A stretch of DNA of 64,000 nucleotides, taken from Ignavibacterium sp. GTDB taxonomy: Bacteria > Bacteroidota > Ignavibacteria > Ignavibacteriales > Ignavibacteriaceae. Shown in pieces: positions 1 through 7,484 of this stretch. The translations under genes and the position numbers were made by a program. Position 1 is the stretch's first letter. Every line of letters begins with the position of its first letter. The stretch covers positions 2,175,116 through 2,239,115 of the forward strand of contig JAVSMP010000001.1 of the NCBI GenBank assembly GCA_032027145.1. Direction: 5' to 3'. The notes beneath the pieces are model-generated. The model worked only from the letters and a program-made list of their open reading frames with translations. It made no database searches and had not been told where the DNA came from.

Positions 1-78
1 TCAATTACACTTTTTAACAGTGTCTTAAAACCAAAAGGCTCTGTTTATTATGAAATGAAAAAATACTTTTTAAAATAA
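1..78 (+). CDS. C-terminal end of a gene cut by the window edge; possibly RNA 2',3'-cyclic phosphodiesterase
   Basis: Frame 1 is open from the first base to a TAA at 76-78 and gives 25 residues ending in [10 protein letters not shown]. The stop lies 11 bases before recA, so the gene is probably the upstream member of the recA operon. The pattern [13 protein letters not shown] resembles the last strand of 2H phosphoesterases of the LigT/ThpR type, which often end in a motif like S-x-L-x-P-x-G-x-x-Y. That family commonly sits between cinA and recA. The fragment is too short to be sure of the product; the open frame itself is clear. Confidence 0.5.
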   Translation, partial: SITLFNSVLKPKGSVYYEMKKYFLK

Positions 79-89
79 TTGGAGATAAT

Positions 90-1148
90 ATGGCTTCTGA
101 CAGAGAACAAAAATTAAAAATTATAGATGACGCAATTGCCGGTATTGAAAAAACATACGGCAAAGGTGCAATTATGAAACTTGGCGATGGAGTTATCAGT
201 GATATTGAAGCAATCCCAACGGGTGCACTTTCGTTGGATATTGCATTAGGAATTGGCGGAATTCCCAGAGGAAGAATTATTGAGATATATGGTCCCGAAT
301 CAAGCGGAAAAACAACCCTTTGTTTGCATATCATTTCTGAAGCACAAAAAATGGGCGGACTTGCTGCTTTTATTGATGCCGAACATGCACTTGATGTTAA
401 CTATGCAAAAAAATTAGGCGTTGATACTGCTAATCTATTAATATCACAACCTGATTATGGTGAACAAGCTCTTGAAATTGCTGATACATTGGTAAGAAGT
501 AATGCACTTGATATTATTGTTATTGATTCTGTAGCGGCACTTGTACCGCGTTCTGAAATTGAGGGTGAAATGGGCGATGCTACTATGGCAGTTCAGGCAA
601 GATTAATGTCGCAGGCATTAAGAAAATTAACCGGCGCAATTTCAAAATCAAAAACTTCAGTCGTTTTTATCAATCAGCTTAGAAGTAAAATTGGTGTAAT
701 GTTTGGCAATCCCGAAACAACAACAGGAGGTAATGCATTAAAGTTTTATGCTTCTGTTAGAATTGATATTAGAAAGATTGCAGCAATTAAAGAAGGTGAT
801 GAAGTAATTGGCAACAGAACAAAAGTAAAAATTGTAAAAAGTAAAGTTGCACCGCCGTTTAAACAAACTGAAATAGATATCTTGTATAATGAGGGTATAA
901 GTAAAACAGGTGATGTTCTTGATCTTGCAACTGAATTAGGCATTATAAAAAAAGGCGGCGCCTGGTTTACTTATGGCGAAGAGAGAATTCAGGGAAGAGA
1001 ACAGTTCAGACAGAAATTAATTGAATTTCCTGATATGTACAAAAGTATTGAACGCGATATAAAACAAAAGCTTGGCATTCTTAAAGAACCAGCATCTGCT
1101 CAGACTGAAGAAAAAGCTGAGGATAAATCCAAAACAAAAAAGAAATAA
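90..1148 (+). CDS. recA: Recombinase RecA
   Basis: RecA polymerises on single-stranded DNA, drives ATP-dependent strand exchange, and activates the SOS response through LexA cleavage. The 352-residue length is normal. The Walker A motif GPESSGKT is at about residues 68-75, a Walker B-like strand [10 protein letters not shown] at about 140, and the conserved L2 stretch with [10 protein letters not shown] and GNPETTTGG follows. The tail is charged and lysine-rich, as usual. The ATG is preceded by GGAG at 81-84. recX follows 12 bases downstream, a standard recA-recX pairing in which RecX restrains RecA filament growth. No obvious LexA-type box is seen in the short upstream stretch, so the promoter probably lies outside the window. 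Confidence 0.98.
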   Translation: MASDREQKLKIIDDAIAGIEKTYGKGAIMKLGDGVISDIEAIPTGALSLDIALGIGGIPRGRIIEIYGPESSGKTTLCLHIISEAQKMGGLAAFIDAEHALDVNYAKKLGVDTANLLISQPDYGEQALEIADTLVRSNALDIIVIDSVAALVPRSEIEGEMGDATMAVQARLMSQALRKLTGAISKSKTSVVFINQLRSKIGVMFGNPETTTGGNALKFYASVRIDIRKIAAIKEGDEVIGNRTKVKIVKSKVAPPFKQTEIDILYNEGISKTGDVLDLATELGIIKKGGAWFTYGEERIQGREQFRQKLIEFPDMYKSIERDIKQKLGILKEPASAQTEEKAEDKSKTKKK

Positions 1149-1160
1149 TAATTTAGATGT

Positions 1161-1802
1161 ATGAGGATTATCAGCATAAGAAAAAAGGATGATGAAAACG
1201 TAGTAATTAAATTTGATGATTCACAACAGCTGATTATATCAGTTGATACTTTATTTAAAAGCGGTCTTAAAAAAGATGATGAAATTTCTGAAGACCGCTT
1301 TGCTTTTTTAATTGAGAGTAATATATCCTATTATATCAAAAAGAAAGCCTTATCATTTTTAGCCAGAAGAGCACACACTGAAAAGGAGTTATTTTTAAAA
1401 CTTAAAGCTAAATCCTATGACGAAGGTTTAATCAAATCGGTTATTAAAGAACTTCGCAATCTGTCATTTATTGATGATAGAGAATTTGCTGTTCAGTTTG
1501 TAAATGAAAAATCTTTCAGGAATAAATGGGGCAGATTAAAAATCAAATCTGCATTAATAAGCCGGGGGATTAACCACAAAATTATTGACCAAGTGTTATC
1601 TGCCTCCAGGTTGAAAGAACTGGAATCACAACAAATAAATGAATTAGCAGTAAAAAAGTATTCTATCTTAAAAAAAAGAGAAACTGATGAAAAAAAAATA
1701 TTCCAAAAACTTATTTCTTTTCTGTTGAGTAAAGGTTACGATTATGATTCGGCATCAAATACTGTTAAAAAAATTATTAAAGCAGATATTATTGATTCTT
1801 AG
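1161..1802 (+). CDS. recX: Regulatory protein RecX
   Basis: The 213-residue protein matches RecX, a small all-helical modulator that binds RecA filaments and blocks their extension. The segments SFLARRAHTEKELFLKL (near residue 65) and LSFIDDREFAVQFV (near 100) are typical of its three-helix repeats. An N-terminal domain of about 60 residues precedes the repeats, as in many members of this branch. It lies 12 bases after recA and is presumably co-transcribed. Its last 14 bases overlap the 3' end of the convergent NUDIX gene on the other strand. Confidence 0.93.
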   Translation: MRIISIRKKDDENVVIKFDDSQQLIISVDTLFKSGLKKDDEISEDRFAFLIESNISYYIKKKALSFLARRAHTEKELFLKLKAKSYDEGLIKSVIKELRNLSFIDDREFAVQFVNEKSFRNKWGRLKIKSALISRGINHKIIDQVLSASRLKELESQQINELAVKKYSILKKRETDEKKIFQKLISFLLSKGYDYDSASNTVKKIIKADIIDS

Positions 1803-2220
1803 TTAGTTGTTCAAAAAGATTTTTTACAAGTTGTTTGATTTTAACATTATCACTTGCTTCAATCACCTCATTTAATTTCATCCATTTTTTTCTCCTTAAA
1901 TTCTTTTCAGGAAAGTCATTTAATTCTTCAGCTACTTGCATTGAAAAAACTTTTACTAAACATTTTTCATCATTTTTAACTATAATAAATGAGCCAAGTT
2001 CTGAAGTTTCGTTTTCTCCGATAACTCCGGCTTCTTCGTATGCTTCTTTCTTTGCTGATTCAAATGCCGTTAGATTATATTCAATATATCCTTTCGGAAA
2101 AATCCATTTCTTCTTTTTAATGGAAGTGATCATTAAAAATTCAATCGTAGTATTGATGTATCTGTATGGAATTACACAAGATTGTATGGAATCAAATTGT
2201 AAATCTTTTTTTTCTATCAT
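1789..2220 (-). CDS. NUDIX hydrolase
   Basis: This 143-residue protein has the NUDIX fold signature GYIEYNLTAFESAKKEAYEEAGV at about residues 43-65. NUDIX enzymes hydrolyse a nucleoside diphosphate linked to another group, using the REUXEE core to hold divalent metal. Here the core reads KEAYEE, so Arg is replaced by Lys, and the upstream Glu of the GX5E motif is Leu; the metal-binding glutamates are kept. The WIFPKG lead-in resembles the diphosphoinositol-polyphosphate or diadenosine polyphosphatase branch. It faces recX and shares 14 bases with it. The substrate cannot be read from sequence. Confidence 0.85.
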   Translation of the reverse strand: MIEKKDLQFDSIQSCVIPYRYINTTIEFLMITSIKKKKWIFPKGYIEYNLTAFESAKKEAYEEAGVIGENETSELGSFIIVKNDEKCLVKVFSMQVAEELNDFPEKNLRRKKWMKLNEVIEASDNVKIKQLVKNLFEQLTKNQ

Positions 2221-2289
2221 TTATTAAACTAATTTCTGAAACAAAGATTGCTCAAATATCTAAATGATTTTATATTTTCAAATTGTTAA

Positions 2290-2345
2290 TAATCACAGTC
2301 AATATAGTGATTACTTGGATAAAGAATCCGATTTGGCTAATTTTT
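2290..2345 (+). promoter_or_regulatory. Promoter-like site and inverted repeat upstream of the peroxiredoxins
   Basis: A 7-bp perfect inverted repeat (TAATCAC at 2290-2296 and GTGATTA at 2307-2313, 10-base spacer) sits just before TTG at 2315-2317. A 20-base spacer and TAATTTTT at 2338-2345 follow. That is one mismatch from the Bacteroidota TTG-N~20-TAnnTTTG pattern. The repeat could be an operator for redox control, which is inference. Confidence 0.35.
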
Positions 2346-2405
2346 CAAAGTGATTTCTAATTAACCTAACTAATTATATCAAAATATATCTCAGAGGAGT
2401 GTAAA

Positions 2406-2876
2406 ATGGCTTTAAAAGTTGGAGACAAAGCACCAGAATTTAAATTACTTAATCAAGATGGCGAAACTGTTTCATTAAGCAATTATAAAGGTTCAAACGT
2501 TGTTGTATTATTTTTTCCTGCTGCTAATACCGGAGTATGTACCAAGGAAATGTGTACCTTCAGAGATGATCTGAAGATATTTGAAAAGCTGAATGCACAG
2601 GTTTTAGGAATTAGTGTTGATATGCACTATTCCTTAAAAATGTTTCATGAAAAAAATAATTATAATTTTCCCTTATTAAGTGATTTTAATAGAAAAACAA
2701 TAAACGATTATGATGTAGTATTAGATGTATTTGCACCTGGTAAATTTGATTATCAGAAAGTTGCAAAAAGAGCTGCATTTGTTGTAGATAAAGATGGAAT
2801 TCTAAAATATACTGAAGTGCTTTCAAGCCCAGGTGATGAACCGAATTACGAAGCAATAAAAAATGCACTTTCTTAA
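2406..2876 (+). CDS. Peroxiredoxin (AhpE/BCP-like thiol peroxidase)
   Basis: Peroxiredoxins reduce hydrogen peroxide and organic peroxides through a peroxidatic cysteine. The active-site pattern P-x3-T-x2-C is present as P38, T42 and C45, and a second cysteine (C50) lies five residues on, as in BCP-type enzymes. The length is 156 residues and there is no signal peptide, so it is cytoplasmic. GAGG at 2394-2397 precedes the ATG. A second peroxiredoxin starts at the last base of its stop codon. The two differ enough that they probably use different substrates or partners, and they look like an old tandem duplication. Confidence 0.92.
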   Translation: MALKVGDKAPEFKLLNQDGETVSLSNYKGSNVVVLFFPAANTGVCTKEMCTFRDDLKIFEKLNAQVLGISVDMHYSLKMFHEKNNYNFPLLSDFNRKTINDYDVVLDVFAPGKFDYQKVAKRAAFVVDKDGILKYTEVLSSPGDEPNYEAIKNALS

Positions 2877-3352
2877 TGGTCAGTAATTTCAAAATGTTAG
2901 AAGTTGGTGCTAAAGCTCCTGAGTTTTCTTTGTTAAATCAGGATGGAAAGAAAATATCATTAAAAGATTCTTTAGGAAAAAAAGTAGTGTTGTACTTTTA
3001 TCCCAAAGACAATACACCCGGGTGTACAAAAGAAGCATGTAGCTTTAGAGATAATTTCACAAGATTTAATAAAATTGATGCAGCTATTCTGGGTGTTAGT
3101 CCTGATCCCGTCAAATCCCATAAAAAGTTTGCTGAAAAATATAAATTGAATTTTGACCTGCTTGCAGATGATGAGAAAAAAGTTGTTCAGCTTTACGGAG
3201 TATGGAAAGAAAAAAGCATGTTTGGTAGAAAGTATATGGGAGTAGAAAGAACAACATTTATAATAGATGAAAATGGCAGAATCAAAAATATTTTTAAAAA
3301 AGTTAAAGTTATAGGGCATGCTAAAGAAGTAATTGAAGCTTTGAAAGATTGA
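2876..3352 (+). CDS. bcp: Thioredoxin-dependent peroxiredoxin, BCP type
   Basis: This 158-residue protein matches the bacterioferritin co-migratory protein family, which reduces peroxides with electrons from thioredoxin. The motif YPKDNTPGCTKEAC carries the peroxidatic Cys and the resolving Cys five residues later, as in E. coli BCP. Two starts are possible: the ATG at 2876, which overlaps the upstream TAA by one base, or the ATG at 2894, which gives the more family-like start MLEVGAKAPEF. Neither has a clear Shine-Dalgarno sequence. The PTPS gene follows after one base, so the peroxiredoxins and pterin genes may share a transcript. Confidence 0.92.
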   Translation: MVSNFKMLEVGAKAPEFSLLNQDGKKISLKDSLGKKVVLYFYPKDNTPGCTKEACSFRDNFTRFNKIDAAILGVSPDPVKSHKKFAEKYKLNFDLLADDEKKVVQLYGVWKEKSMFGRKYMGVERTTFIIDENGRIKNIFKKVKVIGHAKEVIEALKD

Positions 3353-3353
3353 A

Positions 3354-3761
3354 ATGATTTATATAACACGTAGAGAAACATTTGCCGCAGCACATAGATT
3401 ATTTAAAGATGGACTAAGTGATGAAGAGAACCTGAAGCTTTTTGGAAAATGCAGCAGCCCTAACTGGCATGGACATAATTATACTTTGGAAGTTGTTGTA
3501 GCAGGAAAAGTTAATCCTGCCACAGGATTTGTGCTCGACTTGAAAGAGCTAAAAGAGATTATTCAGAAACATGTAATTTCTAAAGTCGATCATAAAAATC
3601 TGAATATCGATACTGATTTTATGATTGGTTTAAATCCTACTTCTGAAAACATAGTTGTTGCAATTTGGAAACAACTTGAGGATAAAATCCCTTCAGGTAA
3701 ACTTTACTCTATAAAACTTTACGAAACAGAAAATAATTATTTTGAATATCGCGGTGAATGA
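3354..3761 (+). CDS. 6-pyruvoyl-tetrahydropterin synthase (PTPS-II type of the QueD/PTPS family)
   Basis: The family eliminates triphosphate from dihydroneopterin triphosphate at a zinc site. Zinc ligands are visible as H14 (FAAAHRL) and H39/H41 (WHGHNY), with the catalytic cysteine C33 and the D79-H80 pair (KVDHKNLN). Cys is separated from HGH by five residues (C-x5-HGH), the spacing of true PTPS enzymes; queuosine QueD proteins use C-x3-HGH. Together with folE and a short-chain dehydrogenase directly downstream, this points to tetrahydrobiopterin-type synthesis rather than queuosine. The length of 135 residues is normal. A QueD role is not excluded without phylogeny. Confidence 0.85.
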   Translation: MIYITRRETFAAAHRLFKDGLSDEENLKLFGKCSSPNWHGHNYTLEVVVAGKVNPATGFVLDLKELKEIIQKHVISKVDHKNLNIDTDFMIGLNPTSENIVVAIWKQLEDKIPSGKLYSIKLYETENNYFEYRGE

Positions 3762-3762
3762 C

Positions 3763-4329
3763 ATGGATAAAACGAAAACGAAAAAACTTATAAACGATTT
3801 GCTTATTGAAATTGGTGAAAATCCGAAACGGGAAGGTTTATTAAATACACCTAAACGTGTTGCTGAAGCATACGAGTTTCTTACAAAGGGTTATCATCAG
3901 GATATTAAAGAAGTTTTGAATGGCGCAATCTTTCATGAAAAGTATAGTAATATGGTGATAGTTAAGAATATAGATTTTTATAGTCTGTGTGAGCATCATA
4001 TGCTTCCTTTTTATGGTAAAGTACATGTAGCTTATATTCCTGATGGTAAGATTGTTGGTCTCAGTAAAATTCCGAGAATAGTTGATGTCTTTGCTCGAAG
4101 ACTTCAAGTTCAGGAAAGAATGACTCAGGAAATAGCTGATACCTTAAAAGAGTTTATTCAGCCAAGTGGTGTTGCAGTAGTTTCAGAAGCTTTTCACATG
4201 TGTATGATGATGAGAGGAGTTGAAAAGCAAAACTCATCAGCAACTACAAGTGCAATGCATGGTGTTTTTAAGGAAGATGCCCGAACAAGGTCAGAATTTC
4301 TTAATTTAATTGCAACAAAAAATTTATGA
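3763..4329 (+). CDS. folE: GTP cyclohydrolase I
   Basis: FolE converts GTP to 7,8-dihydroneopterin triphosphate, the substrate of the PTPS encoded just upstream and the entry to folate and biopterin. The 188-residue product has the zinc and active-site motif [10 protein letters not shown] (C76, H79), [10 protein letters not shown], and the later HMCMMMRG stretch with the third zinc ligand. An in-frame TTG at 3742 would extend it by seven residues into the PTPS gene. I prefer the ATG at 3763, one base after the PTPS stop, because it gives the usual family N-terminus. Its stop overlaps the next start as ATGA. Confidence 0.96.
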   Translation: MDKTKTKKLINDLLIEIGENPKREGLLNTPKRVAEAYEFLTKGYHQDIKEVLNGAIFHEKYSNMVIVKNIDFYSLCEHHMLPFYGKVHVAYIPDGKIVGLSKIPRIVDVFARRLQVQERMTQEIADTLKEFIQPSGVAVVSEAFHMCMMMRGVEKQNSSATTSAMHGVFKEDARTRSEFLNLIATKNL

Positions 4330-5051
4330 GAAATGAAAAACCCGGTGTCTGGATTACTGGTGCAAGCTCAGGAATCGGAAGATCAACAGCAATAGAATTT
4401 GCAAAGACCGGTGCAAAAGTGTTTGTTTCAGCACGAAGAGTTTCTGAATTAGAAAGATTAAATAATGAGTTAGAAGCAGATAATCTATCAGTTGAAATAT
4501 ATCCTTGTAATGTTGCTTCGCATACTAATGTTGATCAGACAGCAAAAAAAATACTGCAGAATTACAAAATTGATTGTCTGATAAATAACGCAGGAATAAC
4601 TTCCTTTAAGTTAGCTGAAGATAATTCTGTAAATGAAATAAATGAAATTGTTACAACAAATCTCTTAGGTTCTATTTACACTATAAAAGCTGTTCTGCCA
4701 CATATGATTTCGAATAACAGCGGAACAATAATTAATATATTATCGGTTGTTACAAAGAAAACTTTTACAAAAAGCTCTGCTTATGCAGCTTCGAAATCTG
4801 GATTACTCGCTTATACAAATTCTCTTAGAGAAGAGTTAAGACAGCACAATATCAGGGTGATAAATATTATTCCCGGTGCTACAGAAACAGCAATGTGGTC
4901 GAAAGAGGTAAGAAGTAAATATTTAGATAGGATGATGAATACAGAGAATATTGCACGCGTATTGGTTTGGGCTTTTTTGCAAAAGGATAATCTTGTTACT
5001 GAAGAAATTTTATTAAAACCTATCAGTGGTGATTTGCAAAAGCCGGATTAA
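4326..5051 (+). CDS. Short-chain dehydrogenase/reductase, candidate sepiapterin-reductase-like step
   Basis: This 241-residue protein is a classical SDR. The NAD(P) motif TGASSGIG is near residue 11, NNAG near 89, and the catalytic Y-x3-K is in YAASK near 155. An arginine pair at the end of beta-2 (SARR) suggests NADPH preference. It overlaps folE by four bases (ATGA), so it is translationally coupled to the pterin genes. In that context a carbonyl reduction of 6-pyruvoyl-tetrahydropterin is a reasonable guess. Sequence alone places it only in the general YdfG-like SDR group, so the substrate is an inference from neighbours. Confidence 0.85.
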   Translation: MRNEKPGVWITGASSGIGRSTAIEFAKTGAKVFVSARRVSELERLNNELEADNLSVEIYPCNVASHTNVDQTAKKILQNYKIDCLINNAGITSFKLAEDNSVNEINEIVTTNLLGSIYTIKAVLPHMISNNSGTIINILSVVTKKTFTKSSAYAASKSGLLAYTNSLREELRQHNIRVINIIPGATETAMWSKEVRSKYLDRMMNTENIARVLVWAFLQKDNLVTEEILLKPISGDLQKPD

Positions 5052-5060
5052 CCGGCTTTT
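5038..5060. terminator. Bidirectional terminator between the SDR and the Spy-like gene
   Basis: A perfect 9-bp stem (AAAAGCCGG / CCGGCTTTT) closes a 5-base loop at 5047-5051 and contains the SDR stop codon. It has A-tracts on one side and T-tracts on the other, so it can end transcription from both convergent genes. Confidence 0.85.
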
Positions 5061-5064
5061 AACT

Positions 5065-5529
5065 TTAATCTGTCATCATTCTTTGATGCATTAGTTTTCT
5101 ATTAACTTTGTTCTTCATAAATCCCGGATTTCTATCCATTTCAATCCAAATCTTTTTCTGATTTGCATCCAGAATATCATAAACATCCATTCTGTGGTTT
5201 GTTCTGGCTAATTCGATTTTTCCCTTTATCTCATTTATTTCTTTGGTTAGATTCAGAACATCATTTCTTGAAAATTTTTCAGCGGTTTTCAGTTTTTTCA
5301 TTTCCAGTTCTTTAAGTTCTAACTCTGCTCTTAACTTAACCATCTCTTCCTGGTTAGATAAGCGCATAGATTCAATTTTGGATTTTTGCTCTGTTGTTAA
5401 ATTTAGTTTCTCAAGATTGTTTTCTCTTTGATATTGTCTGCCCTTATATTGATCTCTTTGGGCAAATATATCCTTATTTAAACCAATAATTACCAATAAA
5501 GCAACAAGAGGGATTAAGAACTTTTTCAT
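5065..5529 (-). CDS. Spy/CpxP-like periplasmic protein
   Basis: The 154-residue protein starts with a signal peptide (hydrophobic core LIPLVALLVIIGL, likely cut after FAQ). A basic, Gln-rich segment follows, then long charged helices. LTTEQKSKI near residue 45 and LDANQKKIW near 127 are LTxxQ-type motifs of the Spy/CpxP fold, small chaperones of the periplasm that bind unfolded or metal-stressed proteins. It is transcribed away from the ECF sigma operon across a 127-base gap, and a related-looking protein is the third gene of that operon. Its role as stress sensor or chaperone is an inference. Confidence 0.7.
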   Translation of the reverse strand: MKKFLIPLVALLVIIGLNKDIFAQRDQYKGRQYQRENNLEKLNLTTEQKSKIESMRLSNQEEMVKLRAELELKELEMKKLKTAEKFSRNDVLNLTKEINEIKGKIELARTNHRMDVYDILDANQKKIWIEMDRNPGFMKNKVNRKLMHQRMMTD

Positions 5530-5560
5530 AACTATTCCTTTCGGTTTTTAATTTTTGATT

Positions 5561-5614
5561 TTGACCTTTTGACAAATCAGGTTTAGTTTTGGTTTAAATG
5601 TTAAAGATTAAACC
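5561..5614 (+). promoter_or_regulatory. Candidate promoter and overlapping inverted repeat of the sigma operon
   Basis: TTG at 5561-5563 is followed after 20 bases by TAGTTTTG at 5584-5591, an exact match to the Bacteroidota TAnnTTTG -7 element. A perfect 7-bp inverted repeat (GGTTTAA at 5591-5597, TTAAACC at 5608-5614) covers the expected start site. It is suitable as an operator or a 5' hairpin. The sigma factor ATG is at 5657. Confidence 0.5.
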
Positions 5615-5656
5615 TAAAGTTCTTAATGCTTGTCTAAAATCATAATATAAATACTT

Positions 5657-6202
5657 ATGCATAATACTGATGATGATTTTAAGCTGATTGAAAGTTTTAT
5701 TGATGGCAACGAATCTGCTTTTAATCGGTTAATCTATAAATATCAGGATAAGATTTACTGGCACGCCAGAAGAATGACCGGTAATCATCTTGATGCCGAT
5801 GAAATTGTTCAGGAAGTTTTGCTTGTGATATATAATAAAATTAAAACGTTTGAGTTTAAATCATCATTTTATACCTGGGTTTATACTATTACTAATACAA
5901 GAAGTATAAATTATCTTAAGAAAAGAGCTGTTAAAAAATATTTTAGTCTTGAAAAGGCTGAAAGTCTGGAAGACAGTAATAATATTATCTTAAACCTTGA
6001 GCAAAAACAACAGCTGCAGTTAATTGAAAAAGCTTTACAGAAACTTCCAGTTAAACAACGAGAAGTTTTTATTATGAGAAATTATAATGAAATGAGTTAT
6101 GAAGAGATTTCTGAAATTACCGGAAAGGCAACCGGAACACTAAAAGCAAATTATTTTCATGCAATAAATAAAATTAAGGAGCTGATTGGTAATGAAATAT
6201 AA
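5657..6202 (+). CDS. ECF RNA polymerase sigma factor
   Basis: This 181-residue protein has the two-domain ECF layout. Region 2 (residues about 20-85) includes DADEIVQEVLLVIYNK and FYTWVYTITNT, and binds core polymerase and the -10 element. Region 4 (about 125-175) includes KLPVKQREVFIMR and the helix-turn-helix MSYEEISEITGKATGTLK, and contacts -35 DNA. The following gene overlaps its end and encodes a one-pass membrane protein in the position of an anti-sigma factor. The third gene encodes a periplasmic Spy-like protein, so the set resembles an envelope-stress relay. A good promoter match lies upstream. Confidence 0.93.
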   Translation: MHNTDDDFKLIESFIDGNESAFNRLIYKYQDKIYWHARRMTGNHLDADEIVQEVLLVIYNKIKTFEFKSSFYTWVYTITNTRSINYLKKRAVKKYFSLEKAESLEDSNNIILNLEQKQQLQLIEKALQKLPVKQREVFIMRNYNEMSYEEISEITGKATGTLKANYFHAINKIKELIGNEI

Positions 6203-6803
6203 TGATGGAGATTTTGAAAATTATCTGATGGGTAAAATGTCTGAAAACGAAAGAAATGAATTTGAAAACTCGTTAATAAGTTCGTCTGAGCTGAAGACTA
6301 ATTTTGATAAATATAAAAAGCTTACAGAATTAATAACTAATACACGGTCAATTAAATTAAGCGAAGAATATTCATCCAGAATTCTTTTAAGATTCAGAAA
6401 TAATCTTCAGGTGGATAAGAAAAACAAATCATATTATAATCTTGGAGCAATAACAGCTGCCTTTGCATCAATTATACTCGGATTTGTATTGACAGTAAAT
6501 CTGTTTATTAAAACCGATGTTGATAAAACTTCTGAACTGGTTACCATTATTGAAAACGATAGAGACTCAATAGTAAATTCTTTCGATATTTCTGATAAAC
6601 TTATATCCAGAGCAGATTCGGAAAGTCTTAATAGAATTGATTCTGTTTATAATGATTTATTAAGTCAGAATATAGATTTTGAATCTGAGCCTGATAATTT
6701 TAATGCTTTTACTTATGATATAGAAAATGTTGATTTTGAACAATTTATCAGTGAAGAAAAAATTGATCAGATTTATGCTCAACTGATGGAAAAAAAATTT
6801 TAA
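6192..6803 (+). CDS. Putative membrane-bound anti-sigma factor
   Basis: The 203-residue product has a cytoplasmic acidic N-terminal region of about 75 residues (FENYLMGKMSENERNEFENSL). One membrane helix follows at about 76-100 (LGAITAAFASIILGFVLTV), then a periplasmic tail rich in Asp and Ser. This is the layout of anti-sigma factors, and the start of the N-terminal part resembles their sigma-binding helices. The HxxxCxxC zinc motif of ZAS anti-sigma proteins is absent. I chose the ATG at 6192; an in-frame TTG at 6186 adds two residues. The gene overlaps the sigma gene by 11 bases, which suggests coupled translation at matched levels. Confidence 0.7.
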   Translation: MKYNDGDFENYLMGKMSENERNEFENSLISSSELKTNFDKYKKLTELITNTRSIKLSEEYSSRILLRFRNNLQVDKKNKSYYNLGAITAAFASIILGFVLTVNLFIKTDVDKTSELVTIIENDRDSIVNSFDISDKLISRADSESLNRIDSVYNDLLSQNIDFESEPDNFNAFTYDIENVDFEQFISEEKIDQIYAQLMEKKF

Positions 6804-6815
6804 TGAGAGGTTAAA

Positions 6816-7295
6816 ATGAAAAAAATACTATTAACACTTTTTTTAGTCGGGATTATTTCTTTTGTTGGAATTCCACAAAGAATGCACGATAAACCAAATA
6901 AACACAAAAATAAACTGGCACAATTAGAAAAGGCAAAACTGATTGATGCCCTTGAACTTGATGAAGAAACAGCAATACGATTCTTTGCACGGAGAAATCA
7001 ATCAAAGAAAGATATTGATGAACTCGAAAAAAAATCCGATGAAATAATAGCTCAACTTGAAAATACTATGAAAGATAAGGATTCACATAAAGAAGAAAAT
7101 CAAAAGCGACTTATTACAGATTTGTTAAAGACAAAACAGCAAATTGAATCTGAAAAACAAAAATTTATTAATTCACTTTCTGATATCTTATCAACTGAAC
7201 AAATCGCAAGGTTTGTAGTTTTTGAAAAACGGTTCAGGGAAGAGATTCGTAATGTACTGTTTGACAGGAGGACACCAATTAAAACACAAAAATAA
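6816..7295 (+). CDS. Spy/CpxP-like periplasmic helical protein
   Basis: This 159-residue protein has an N-terminal signal segment (ILLTLFLVGIISFVGIPQ) and then long, highly charged helices with a Glu/Lys heptad-like pattern. Near the end, LSTEQIARFVVFEKRFREEI is an LTxxQ-like motif followed by a helix of the Spy/CpxP kind. It follows the putative anti-sigma gene by 12 bases with a GAGG just before the start. It may be the periplasmic sensor or effector of the sigma/anti-sigma pair, mirrored by the divergent gene at 5065-5529. The family call is structural resemblance only. Confidence 0.6.
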   Translation: MKKILLTLFLVGIISFVGIPQRMHDKPNKHKNKLAQLEKAKLIDALELDEETAIRFFARRNQSKKDIDELEKKSDEIIAQLENTMKDKDSHKEENQKRLITDLLKTKQQIESEKQKFINSLSDILSTEQIARFVVFEKRFREEIRNVLFDRRTPIKTQK

Positions 7296-7362
7296 TTTAA
7301 TTTAGAACTGTTTAGTGTTGATTTTCATAGCTTATACATATAATTTGCCCACCAAAATTTAA

Positions 7363-7446
7363 GCGGAAGTGGTGAAATTGGTAGACACGCTATCTTGAGG
7401 GGGTAGTGCCTCGTTTGGCGTGCGGGTTCAAGTCCCGCCTTCCGCA
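7363..7446 (+). tRNA. tRNA-Leu (anticodon GAG)
   Basis: An 84-base cloverleaf is visible. The acceptor stem GCGGAAG pairs with CTTCCGC, the anticodon arm CTATC-TTGAGGG-GGTAG gives GAG, a class II variable arm is present, and the T-arm is GCGGG-TTCAAGT-CCCGC. The discriminator is A at 7446. The 3' CCA is not encoded. Confidence 0.95.
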
Positions 7447-7484
7447 CATAGCTCAAATATTTATAAAATAAAAGGAAGGATATT

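Noticed and set aside
14-334. Minus-strand open frame across the recA start
   Set aside because: It is antisense to the strongly conserved recA N-terminus and shows no family pattern.
1835-2227. Plus-strand open frame opposite the NUDIX gene
   Set aside because: The NUDIX motif on the minus strand explains the region; the plus frame is Ser/Phe-rich shadow sequence.
3354-3761. Queuosine gene queD
   Set aside because: C-x5-HGH spacing and the folE/SDR neighbours fit 6-pyruvoyl-tetrahydropterin synthase better; no queC, queE or queF is near.
3742-3762. TTG start extending folE upstream
   Set aside because: It lies inside the PTPS gene and adds residues not typical of FolE; the ATG at 3763 directly follows the PTPS stop.
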